Assembly (NCBI RefSeq): GCF_024323335.1
Contig: NC_066580.1
Span: forward strand, 254,176,977 to 254,240,976
Source: Lathyrus oleraceus
Lineage: Eukaryota > Streptophyta > Magnoliopsida > Fabales > Fabaceae
Direction of reading: 5' to 3'
Length of the DNA: 64,000 nt
Shown here in pieces: positions 47,987 through 57,979 of this stretch. The stretch's first letter is position 1; every line of letters starts with the position of its first letter. The notes under the pieces are model-generated. The model did not search any database, had not been told where the DNA came from, and was given only the letters and a program-made list of their open reading frames with translations. The translations under genes were made by a program, and so were the position numbers.

Positions 47987-49130
47987 ACCCTAAGAAGTTG
48001 ACCTCTTGCTGGTCCATCTTCCCTAAGCGAGTCCCTCCTAGCTTTTGTAGTTTGTTTGTTTATTGGGTGTTCATGCTTTTGTACAGTTATTTATTTACCT
48101 GCTTTACCTTATTTCATTGTGTACATATCATTGCTGTATCTGTTGGTTGGCTATGGCTGCTTGGTGATTTTTGTGAGATGAGTTCTATACCCGAACTCGA
48201 GTGCACTTAAGATAGGAGAATGGCATAGTCCTGTCAACTTGTGTGGAGTATTCCTTAGCGAGTTGACTTGCAAGCCCATTCACTTGGTGGAGGTCATGTT
48301 GAGATCAATAATGTCACATAAGTAAGTTGTGGTTAGACATTACTTGTTCCAATATAGACCTAAGAAGCCAAGGACCTTAGTTTACCTAACCCATCTTGGC
48401 CTATTCGTAGGACGTAGTGCGAAAGTCGTTCAAATGTAAGATTTGATACGATTGTTACGCGATACTACACTCATAAGAGTCTCTCTTGAGAATATTGTTG
48501 GAATACGAGTAGTCGTTCCTCTGATAATATCCGAAAGATGGGATTATGACTATGGGAACCTTTTGTAGAACATGTTTGGCAGGTTTAAACCTTAGTACAC
48601 TCCTTTTGGGTGGTTCTTAATCTAAACTCCATGCTCGTGACTTGCGACAAACCCTTGATTCATGGTTGATCCGATCAGGTATCCTTAATATCAATGAAAC
48701 TCGGGTATTGATAAGGTGTAAACCATAATCCACCAAAATGGGTGGTTGATATTAAGGATAACATGATCCATCCCATGACCTTTGTTGGTGTGCTCTTAAT
48801 TTCTCTCCAGACAGTGCAACCTGACAGATGTTCAAGCAGATACAGCAATCCTGATTGACATGCCACTGCATTGCATTCACATCATCACATCATTTTGCAT
48901 CACATAATCATTCACACATGTTTATCCATTTCTGTGGGGTTTATATCTTCTACTTGATTCTAGTCAGAATTTTCTTGGTTCTCATCAACGGCTTAGTCTT
49001 TTTTTTACACTGTTTATCAAATGTGAGACTGGAATCAAGGGGGTAGAATACCTTTGGAATTGATAAACATGTCATTGCATTTGCATATTCATTAGCATGT
49101 CTTGCATAACAGGTACTTCCGCAGGGGTGA
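47987..49130 (+). other. Element A leader; ORF1 deleted
   Basis: Homologous to the B leader up to about 48785, including the stem TATCCTTAATATCAA (48680-48694) / TTGATATTAAGGATA (48746-48760). ORF1 is missing; the text resumes with the B-like ORF1-gag spacer (48940-49115) and its hairpin CTTGATTCTAGTC (48953-48965) / GACTGGAATCAAG (49027-49039). Confidence 0.8.
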
Positions 49131-49323
49131 CCATTTCAGCTGCAGCGCCACTACAACAACAACAATCACAACGTCAACCAGCTCAGTATCAACAGCAGCA
49201 ACAACCGGGTAACAGTGGAATACTCTCCAACCCACTCTGGTCCCCTACAGAGATTACACGAGAAGACTGTTGACTTTCTTCACAACAGTAAAATTGTATC
49301 ATATACCTCGTGATGAGAACTAG
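49131..49323 (+). pseudogene. Gag tail fused to RNase H end (deletion junction)
   Basis: A short glutamine-rich Gag tail (QQQQSQRQPAQYQQQQQPG, 49150-49210) is joined at about 49212 to the end of the second RNase H (WNTLQPTLVPYRDYTRRLL, in phase with 37740 on of element B). TAG at 49321 replaces the Q codon before MAD. This is the scar of the deletion that removed gag, PR, RT and most of RNase H. Confidence 0.8.
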
Positions 49324-50709
49324 ATGGCAGACGCACTTGCTACTCTATCCTCCATGATCAAGGTAATTCGTTGGAACCATGCTCCCATGATCGATGTGAT
49401 GCGCCTTGACAGGGCCGCATATGTGTTTGCTGCTGAACTGGTAGTCGATGACAAGCCTTGGTATCACGATATCAAGTGCTTTCTGAAGAATCAAGAGTAC
49501 CCTGCAGGGGCATCCAACAATGACAGAAAGACTTTGAGAAGATTGGCAGGCAGTTTCTTCTTGAACAAAGACGATGTGTTGTATAAGAGGAACTTCGACA
49601 TGGTTTTGCTCAGATGTGTGGACAGACACGAGGCGGACGTATTAATACAGGAAGTTCATGAAGGTTCCTTCGGTACTCATGCCGGCGGACATGCAATGGC
49701 TAAGAAATTGTTGAGAGCGGGTTATTATTGGATGACCATGGAATCAGATTGTTTCAAGTATGCTCGGAAGTGTCATAAATGCCAGATTTATGCTGATAAG
49801 GTGCATGTACCGCCGAATCCTCTGAATGTGATGGCTTCGTCGTGGCCGTTTGCTATGTGGGGTATTGACATGATTGGAAAGATTGAGCCGACTGCTTCCA
49901 ATAGGCATCGCTTCATCCTTGTTTCCATCGACTATTTCACCAAGTGGGTCGAAGCAGCGTCGTTCGCGAATGTCACCAGGCATGTGGTTGCCCGTTTCAT
50001 CAAGAAAGAAATCATTTGTCGCTATGGGGTTCCCAAAAGAATCATTACTGATAATGGTTCTAATCTCAACAACAAAATGATGAAGGAGTTGTGTCGGAAC
50101 TTCAACATTCAGCATCACAATTCTTCCCCTTACCGCCCTAAGATGAACGGCACTGTTGAGGCGGCAAATAAGAACATAAAGAAGATTGTGCAGAAGATGG
50201 TCGTCACGTACAGAGATTGGCATGAGATGCTACCTTTCGCCTTGCATGGGTACCGTACTTCAGTACGTACATCGACCGGGGCAACCCCTTACTCCCTGGT
50301 GTATTGTATGGAAGCAGTCCTACCTGTTGAAGTGGAGATTCCTTCTCTAAGAGTCCTGTTGGATGTCAAGTTAGATGAAGCTGAATGGATTCGGACAAGG
50401 TTCAATGAGTTGAGTCTTATCGAAGAGAAGCGAATGGCAGCCATTTATCATGGGCAGTTGTATCAGAGTCGGATGAAGAGAGCTTTTGATCAGAAGGTGC
50501 GTCCTCGTTGTTTCCAAGTCGGAGATTTAGTGTTGAAAAGGATCCTTCCTCCTCAGACAGATCACAGGGGCAAGTGGACTCCTAACTATGATGGACCGTA
50601 TATTGTCACCAAGGTTTTTGATGGTGGGGCCTTAATGCTTGCAACTATGGATGGTGAAAACTTCACTTCCCCTGTGAACTCAGACGCAGTTAAAAAATAC
50701 TTCGCATAA
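49324..50709 (+). CDS. pol: Element A integrase, uninterrupted 461 codons
   Basis: Ty3/gypsy integrase, which would join retrotransposon cDNA ends to target DNA. The first about 45 residues are the RNase H tail. The zinc finger has H112, H119, C150 and C153. Core residues are D182 (WGIDMIG), D243 (ITDNGSN) and E279 (MNGTVEAANK); D243 to E279 has the canonical 35-residue spacing. The C-terminal 170 residues are the usual gypsy tail (FQVGDLVLKR, YDGPYIVTKV) without a chromodomain. It is the only intact catalytic domain in the window, but it follows a stop codon and lacks a polyprotein context, so expression is doubtful. The ATG is an internal methionine, not a natural start. Confidence 0.92.
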   Translation: MADALATLSSMIKVIRWNHAPMIDVMRLDRAAYVFAAELVVDDKPWYHDIKCFLKNQEYPAGASNNDRKTLRRLAGSFFLNKDDVLYKRNFDMVLLRCVDRHEADVLIQEVHEGSFGTHAGGHAMAKKLLRAGYYWMTMESDCFKYARKCHKCQIYADKVHVPPNPLNVMASSWPFAMWGIDMIGKIEPTASNRHRFILVSIDYFTKWVEAASFANVTRHVVARFIKKEIICRYGVPKRIITDNGSNLNNKMMKELCRNFNIQHHNSSPYRPKMNGTVEAANKNIKKIVQKMVVTYRDWHEMLPFALHGYRTSVRTSTGATPYSLVYCMEAVLPVEVEIPSLRVLLDVKLDEAEWIRTRFNELSLIEEKRMAAIYHGQLYQSRMKRAFDQKVRPRCFQVGDLVLKRILPPQTDHRGKWTPNYDGPYIVTKVFDGGALMLATMDGENFTSPVNSDAVKKYFA

Positions 50710-53160
50710 AATAGACCCGCTGGACAGTAAAAAGAATAGTCCAGGCAAAAAATGGGCATCCCGACGAACCAAGAAAATGAAAAGGTTCGGGCAAAAATTA
50801 GGGATTAAAAATGAAAAGATCGTACACCCGGTAAGTTGAAAACCTGAAAAGGCAACTTAGGCAAAAATGGGTATCCCGGTGGATTGAAAACCCGAAAAGG
50901 GCGATCCAGGCAAAAGTTAGGGATTAACCGAATGACTGCGTTCTGAGTAGTTCTGAGTCTCATCTCGTGCCAATGACTGGAAATTTTTGAAGGATAGGAA
51001 ACAGTCCAATCACTCTTTCAGAAAACTGATCATCTGGAGGATCTTGAAGACGGGCAAGTCATAGCAGAATTGGAACCCAATAGAAATCCATTTCACATTG
51101 CCATTAGATTAATTTTTGTTTTTATCTTTTGTGCGATTACCTCTTTCTAGGGATTGCTTCCTGATGTAAATGCCTATTCAGAGGCTGTTCAATCAATAAA
51201 ATCATGTTATTCAGTATATCTCTGTTTTCATTTTCATTTTACTGTTTTGTTTGCAAAAATGACGTCCGAATTTTTGATAAACATTGCATCATGACACATA
51301 AGGGCTTTACAGGTACATGCTTAATAAACATTTAAAATTGCTGTAAATTTTAAGTGCTTTGGATCGTCTATTCAGAATAGATACCCTCGGGGCATTTCCT
51401 TAAAATTCCCTGCAGATGATCGTGAATATCTTCCTCAGTGAAGTCACCAACAGACAAATTCGGTGTCTTATCCCTGCAGAGCTGATCAGAGTGTTGGATT
51501 CTTCAATCCCCAGCAGGTTCTCACCACCGTACTTCCCCAAACGGTTGTTTCAGAATATACACTCCCCAGTAGAGTTGACAGTGCCAGACTATATATCCCC
51601 AGCGGAGTTGACAGTGTCAGACTGTATCTTCCCAGCAGAAGTGGCTGCTCCTTAGAGTTCGATGCCAGATCGATAATCCCAATGTCAGATCCATGGTTTC
51701 TTTCCTTGAAGCAGAACCTCGGTACCGTATCAGTGTTTGCTCCCCCTGCTGAGTCATCTCTCGCAAACCGTGGTTGCCAGAATCATTGTAGCTCTCCTCA
51801 GCAGCAGGCTTCCAATGCCATTCTTTCCCCGATCAGAGTCTCAGTATGGCCAGAACACCGCATGGCTAGTCATCTCCCCACAGAGTTCATTGTGGTGTGT
51901 ATCTCTAGCAGCCTGGCCAGAGCCCAGAGGGTGGTAATCATTTCCCCAGCAGATCCCCTTGCCTCGGCTTGGCATTCTACCCAGCATTTCGCATCCCTGC
52001 ATGTAGAATCATATTGCATTGCATCCTTCCAAATCGCGTAGCATTTCCATTTTCATGGAGCATTACGCCATTGAAAAATTCAAACATACGCATGTAAGCA
52101 TAAAACATTCTCGGTATCCCAAGTGATAAGCTAGAAGTTGTTTCCAGTACTCAGACTGAAGAATGTTCATGACTTACCTTTGTTATCCCCAGCAAGTGTC
52201 ATTGGCCCATGCGCCGCCTCTATTATCATTCCCTATTTCTGCCAATGCTGACAGGCATGAAGTTTTCCGGTATCCAGACCGAAGTGGCATTCAGGCCAAT
52301 TTTCCGATATTCAGATCGAAGAAGTTTCCGACGTTCAGGTCGATGCAACTTGTGGCATTCAGGCCAGTTTTCCGGTATCCAGACCGAAGTGGCATTCAAG
52401 CCAATTTTCCGATATTCAGATCGAAGAAGTTTCCGACGTTCAGGTCGATGCGACTTGTGGCATTCAGGCCAATTTTCCGATGTTCAGATCGAAGAAGTTT
52501 CCGACGTTCAGGTCGATGCGACTTGTGGCATTCAGGCCAAGTCTTTCCGATGTTCAGATCGAAGAAGTTTCCGACGTTCAGGTCGATGCGACTTGTGGCA
52601 TTCAGGCCAGTGTTCCGATATTCAGATCGAAGTGGCATTCAGGCTAGTGTTCCGATATTCAGATCGAAGTGGCATTCAAGCCAGTTTTCCCGATATTCAG
52701 ATCGAAGTGGCATTCAGGCCAAGTCTTTCCGATGTTCAGATCGAAGAAGTTTCCGACGTTCAGGTCGATGCGACTTGTGGCATTCAGGCCGATTTTCCGA
52801 TGTTCAGATCGAAGAAGTTTCCGACGTTCAGGTCGATGCGACTTGTGGCATTCAGGCCAAGTTTCCGATGTTCAGATCGAAGTCATTTCCAGTATTCAGA
52901 CTGATGAGCGGCATTCAGGCCATGGTTATTTCTGTGTTACCATTTATTTTGGTATCCAAGTTAACATTCTTTTTCGGTATTCAGACTGACTTTCACCGTA
53001 CCAGACGGATTCTTCTTTCAAGACCACCTCTTTGTCGATTCTGACAGACATTGTTACTTCACTTCACTTCAGTGCAAATTTTTGGGCTTTTATTGTATTC
53101 AATCCCTTGATACCTCGAAAGCACGAAAGCAGCTGTCATCTTCCTTCCGGGTCTCCAGTT
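50710..53160 (+). other. Element A 3' UTR
   Basis: Colinear with the B 3' UTR (39234-41389) but longer through expansion of the tandem array. CCCCAGCGGAGTTGACAGTG-type repeats near 51560-51620. No gene. Confidence 0.8.
52258..52900 (+). repeat. Element A 3' UTR tandem repeats, expanded
   Basis: About six 66 bp units (CAGATCGAAGAAGTTTCCGA and on, to GGCATTCAGGCCAA) and five 34-36 bp units. The 66-mer is a diverged dimer of the short unit. Unit lengths near multiples of three and lack of stops create long false open frames of 293 and 231 codons. Confidence 0.9.
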
Positions 53161-53163
53161 GAT

Positions 53164-53177
53164 TGAATAGGGGCAGC
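53164..53177 (+). other. Element A polypurine tract
   Basis: TGAATAGGGGCAGC directly before the 3' LTR. Confidence 0.85.
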
Positions 53178-54834
53178 TGTAATACCCCAAAATTTACCCT
53201 TCATTTTTCCTAAAATAAAATTAAAAAAATAATAATAATAAAAAAATTAATTAATTAATTAATTAATTAATTAATTAAATAATTAAAATAAATAAATAAA
53301 ATATAACAAATTTTTTTGGACTTGGGTCTCCCTCATTTGAGCCCACTACCCACGAAAATCAGTCTATAAATACTGAAGTTTCAGTAGAGGAAAACACACT
53401 TGGAGTTACACTTGGAGTTACACTGGGAGATTCACTGGAGAAAGAAGAAAGAGAAGCAAAACACTCTGAGGTTTCCTTGTAACAAAACCCTGAGGAAAAA
53501 GATAGTGAGAGAAAAGCCAACAGAGTTCAGAGCAACCTCCAAACCCTGAAGGGAACTCAACTTGTAAACCTCACGGGTGCAACTCAATTTCAATCAAGCT
53601 CTCCAATCAGGTTTGCCCTATATCCATCATCTTTATGCCTTTTATTTGAATGCTCTAAATGTATGAGGTATTATGGGTGAATTTGATACTTTTTTTTTTG
53701 TGAGCCTTTTGTGAATTTTGATGGAATTATTCATGTGGTTACATTCTGATTTAGGGGCAACTCTGGGTTACCCTATTTCGTTTATTCTAACCTGTCTTGT
53801 GTTTCCATGGCATTGTTTTCTCTTGATTTCATCCTGTTGCTCTAATCCTTTGTCGAGTTTTGTGAGGGCTCACATGGCTTTCGCAGAGACACTCGCGTGG
53901 TTTCCCACTTTATTTGTGGGATACCCCTGGAGTTTTATTCTGATTATTCGTGTTGACTGATTTCCTTTGACGGTCCAGCTGGAGACATTTCAGGGTTTCT
54001 TGCCCCTTTAACTGCTATAGCTTCGGATCTTTATCCGTGTGGTAATTTTTTTCCTTTCTCATACTTTATCGCTTTCTTAACTGGAAGACCTCGATAGGAG
54101 GCAATGTTTGGGCCCCTTGGTGGCATTTTACTTTGAGATACATGTTTTGTGTTTTGTATTCATATCCCCACATGTAGCGCGGTTCCTTCGTCAAGGACTG
54201 CCTGTTTGCCCTCGAGCATCCCAAACCCTAAAACCCAAAGCAACACGTTTACTCCTTCTACTACAGGCGAGTAAGTCTCCAAAGGTCGAGCATCCGGTAG
54301 ATTGCGTAGTGACGTCGTTCGTCCAAAACCCAATCCATAACCCCGTAGTTAGCCGAACTACGGCTTGCTCTGATTCTCATTCCAGATGAGATACGTAGGC
54401 ATAAGACGCGATGTCTTAGCGAGCACACATCCCCCCAACCCATAGGTCAGCCGAGCTACGAAGACTCTGATTCTCATATTCAGATGAGATACGTATGCAG
54501 TGGATGCAACATCCGCGCGAGTCATTTTCATTTAACCCCTTTTTTTTTGGCAAACAGCACATTAGGTAAATCCACACCCTTTAGACAAAAACCACAAAAG
54601 TGGATCCCGTAGAGTACTACGGATGCGTAGGGGTGCTAATACCTTCCCTTCGCGTAACCGACTCCCGAACCCAAGATTTGGTTGCGAGACCCCGTCTTGT
54701 CCTTTCCTTTTTCAGGTTTACTTCGAGCGTTTCCTTTCCCTCCCTTGGGATAAATAACGCACGGTGGCGACTCTTCTGTCATTTTCTTTCGCCGGTTGTT
54801 TTTTTTCGCACACTGTATTTTTCAGGTTGCGACA
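53178..54834 (+). repeat. Element A 3' LTR
   Basis: Nearly identical to 46308-47967; ends GTTGCGACA, followed by GAGGG. Confidence 0.95.
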
Positions 54835-54839
54835 GAGGG
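54835..54839. repeat. Target-site duplication, right copy (GAGGG)
   Basis: Partner of 46303-46307. Confidence 0.95.
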
Positions 54840-57410
54840 GTCTTGTTGTGTTGCATGGTATGGTTTGATATTGATTTCTATCCATTAAAAAAAAGAGATT
54901 ACTTTCCAGGCTTTGCCATTCATTCTTGTTGTACATGCTTTGTCGGCGCCTGTTTACCGTTTAACATTGCTTTGCTTTTAATTTGTGCTAACATGAAGAA
55001 CTTGAGTGTTAAGAGAATACTTGCATTTTTTTTAGAGTGAAGGAAAACAAAGAATGTTTTATAAAAGTGATTGGTTGATTCTTGTTGTTGCACTTTTTTT
55101 AAGTTGAAAAGTCAACCATTTTCTTTTAGAAATTGGATTAGAGAAATAAGAAAAAAGATGCTTCTTCTCGATTTTCATTTTCTTCTTCTAGTTGCTATTA
55201 AGTGGCATTTCTTTTAGTGTAAGGTTTTCATTGATGTGGACGGGTCTTGAGGCCCATACTTGACATGTTTGATCTCTAAAAACTTTCCATTCTTTTAATT
55301 GATTAATCAACGATTATCTTTAGTAATTAAATTTGTTAGTTACATTTGACTAATTTTATTAATAATCGATTTCTTTTCCACCATATTTTCATAATAAAAT
55401 TCAATTCCATTTCAAAATCATACAAACCAATTTCAAAAAAGCACAAACAACAATTCTCGATCCAAATATCGAGCCCATTTTTAAAACACCCTTGTAAGTC
55501 GATTGCTCTTAGCATCGCCATCAACCTCACATAGCTTACTCTTGGGCTTCCTTACAATGAAACCTACTTGGTTATTGATTAACCGAGTAGATGAAATAAT
55601 ACACTAAATAAAATTCATTTTCATTCATTTCATGAACTCAAACAATTTTCCAAACCATTCAACTTCTAAAAGAATTTTCTCTTAAATATAAACTTGGGAT
55701 GAAAAAGAGATAGGAAGCGTACGCTTCACTATTTCTCAATTACTCGAATAATTGGCGTACGCCATATTGCGCGAGTTCTTGTCACCCGATTAAATCTAAA
55801 ATCACATAATTTCAAATCATTTTTCAAAATCAAACATAATTTCCAAATTCAAATTATTCAAACCATAACACTTCAAATCATAATATTTCAAATCATTTTT
55901 ACAAATTCCAAATCCTTTCAATTCCATATTTCAGATGAAAAGGGGATAGGAGGCGTACGCCTCACTATCTTTCGATCATTCGAATAATTGGTGTACGCCA
56001 CATTGCTCAGATTTTCGTCATTCAAATAAAACCCTAATAATCATAATATTTCAAATCATCTCTACAAATTCCAAATCCTTTTAATTCTAAATTCCAGATG
56101 AAAAAAGGATAGGGGGCGTACGCCTCACTATCTTTCGATTATTCGAATAATTGGCGTACGCCACATTGCTCGAATCGTCGTCATCAAATTAAAACACAAT
56201 CGAATAAATTCAAACTATTTTCGCAATCGAATACGACATCTAAACATATCTTTTTACAATTTAAACTTCGGATGACAAAAGATGAGAGGCGTACGCCTCG
56301 CCATCTCTCGATTATTTGAATAATTGGCGTACGCCATATTGCACAAATTATCGACTTCCGACTAAAACACGCTAAATAAACTTGGATAAAGGAATAAGTG
56401 GCGTACGCCTTATTATTCCTTGAATAAGCAAGTAGGAGGCGTACACCTCATTACCGTGCATATTCAACATCCGCAAACAAACTTTCGATAATAATTCTTG
56501 AATAAGCAAGTAGGAGGCATACGCCTTATTATTCCTTGAATAAGCAAGTAGGAGGCGTACGCCTCATTACCGTGCATATTCAACATCCGCAAACAAACTT
56601 TCGATAATAATTCGAATGAAAAAGGAGTAGAAGGAGGACGCCTTATTACTCCTCGAAAGAATTGGACGATTGGTGAACACCACATTGCTCAATCTTTCGG
56701 CGTTCTTCAAAAAACATCTCAAAACAAATCAAACTAACTTCTCGCCCCCGAGTGATCGAAACCAAAACACCCAAACACATCAATTCAACTTGTCACCCCC
56801 GAGTGACCAAAACCCTTCTATTCAAAGAGAACACTGTCAATCCTTTCTAATGAGCACAACAAACCAGTGCTAGAGCCTCCACCGAGAGTAGACAAGCCAG
56901 CGTTTAGCCATTAGAACGCCGACCTACACAGTCGTTCATCAAAACAAAACACACCAAATATTCGTAGTAGCCCGAACTACGAATGCTCTGATTTCCTTAT
57001 TGCACCATAAGGATACGTAGGCACGAGATTTCTGTATCTTCGCGAGCACACTAATAAAAAACCTCTCCTTTCCCCTCCTGAAGTCTTCATCCATATCTAT
57101 CAACAATTCTAATCACTCGAAGCAAGCACATAATAGTCAATTAACAGTCAAAATAGCAAAATCAGACTAAGAGGTTCCCATTGAGTACAACGGACGTAAG
57201 GGGTGCTAATACCTTCCCCTTGCGTAATCGACTCCCGAACCCGAATATGGTTGCGACGGCCATTATTCTTATTTTAAAGGTTTTCTCGATATTTTCCTAT
57301 TCCTTCATTGGAATAAATAAAGTTTGGTGGCGACTCTGTTACGAACAACATTTTTTCCGCGTCCTATCGCGAGGGATCGTATTATCATCATTTTTGAGGT
57401 GCGAAAATCA
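54840..57410 (+). repeat. Element F 3' LTR, right part
   Basis: Continues the LTR broken at 46307. The 3' region 56950-57350 has the family landmarks (CCCGAACTACGAATGCTCTG, AATAAATAAAGTTTGGTGGC). It ends about 57410 (GGTGCGAAAATCA) where T LTR sequence in minus orientation takes over. Carries the GGCGTACGCC palindrome series at 55715-56563. Confidence 0.75.
55715..56563 (+). repeat. Series of GGCGTACGCC palindromes in the F LTR
   Basis: Exact copies at 55754, 55952, 56115, 56153, 56288, 56326, 56400 and 56554; near copies at 55715, 55990, 56438 and 56516. They come in pairs about 36-39 bp apart, with pair spacing of about 165-240 bp. Each pair brackets a TCGATTATTCGAATAATTG-like inverted repeat. 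A direct duplication of about 115 bp covers 56410-56600. Confidence 0.85.
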
Positions 57411-57774
57411 ACATGATGAATTAAGATACTTGGGAGACATATTTGATGGATGAGATCTTTGGGAACCATTACCATGCTTGCTTTCATCTTCTCTTGATCA
57501 TATCATTTCACAAAGGATCTCCTAGAAGCTTTTGACCCTGTGGCTGCTCAAACTACAAACAAGAAATGTTAGTGACATATTTTTTGTGCTTTTGAGTTAA
57601 TAAAAATGAGAAAAGCAATAATATACAATTCAAGCATGCTTGGTGATCTCAAACCACTCACAAGAGGTCCCACCCAAAGGCAAAGGGAACCAAGATGCTT
57701 ATGATCCTTGAGGCTATGCAAGTGCAATGTTATGATGCCATGAGGGATCTTAGGGTCAAAATTAGGGTCTTACA
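57411..57774 (-). mobile_element. T-family LTR stub inserted in element E pol
   Basis: On the minus strand TGTAAGACCCTAATTTTGAC starts at 57774 and runs to about 57411, where it is cut by the end of the F LTR. It interrupts integrase-linker codons of element E; CTCCA (57775-57779) is the candidate target duplication. Confidence 0.8.
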
Positions 57775-57979
57775 CTCCAGACAGGTAAATCTGACTTTGG
57801 AGGAAAGACTGATATCAAAATACCACGACTTCTCATCTTTGGCTTCTTCAACAGCAAACACATGAGCTGGCCTATCAAAACGCATCACAATCAAATTGGG
57901 AACTTCATTCAAATACTTCACCAAAATCATTGAAGCCAGTGTTGCAAGAGTATCTGTCATCCGATTTTCATCTCGAGGG
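57775..57979 (-). pseudogene. pol: Element E pol: RNase H end and integrase start
   Basis: On the minus strand it encodes MTDTLATLASMI and IVMRFDRPAHVFAVEEAKDE, matching 49324-49440 of element A. A one-base shift near 57815 precedes a FLQSQIYLSG-like segment, then the T LTR at 57774. The frame joins that at 62876 across the solo LTR when one GAGGG copy is ignored. Confidence 0.88.
57975..57979. repeat. Target-site duplication of the solo LTR, left copy (GAGGG)
   Basis: Partner at 62871-62875. Confidence 0.93.

Larger units (their letters stand above)
46308..54834 (+). mobile_element. Element A: young Ogre-type element, integrase only (8527 bp)
   Basis: Complete ends: LTRs 46308-47967 (1660 bp) and 53178-54834 (1657 bp), PBS, polypurine tract, TSD GAGGG. 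By eye the LTRs differ by about five substitutions plus homopolymer or AT-repeat length changes, near 0.3%, making it the youngest datable insertion here. ORF1, nearly all of gag, protease, RT and most RNase H are absent; only integrase remains. It must have depended on proteins supplied by other elements unless the deletion happened after insertion. Confidence 0.95.
41770..57410 (+). mobile_element. Element F: Ogre 3' UTR and 3' LTR, split by element A
   Basis: Only the 3' end of this element is present: 3' UTR with a hairpin satellite, polypurine tract, and an LTR of about 4.6 kb (44270-46307 joined to 54840-57410). The interior coding part is missing, cut near 41770. The right end abuts minus-strand T LTR sequence (57411 on), so F appears to have inserted into that LTR. 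Confidence 0.75.

Noticed and set aside
51463..52041. Open frame of 192 codons and overlapping smaller ones
   Set aside because: It lies in the 3' UTR of element A; the B counterpart (40000-40540) has no conserved frame.
52163..53044. Open frames of 293 and 231 codons
   Set aside because: They run through the 34/66 bp tandem array in more than one frame; unit size and base content explain the openness.
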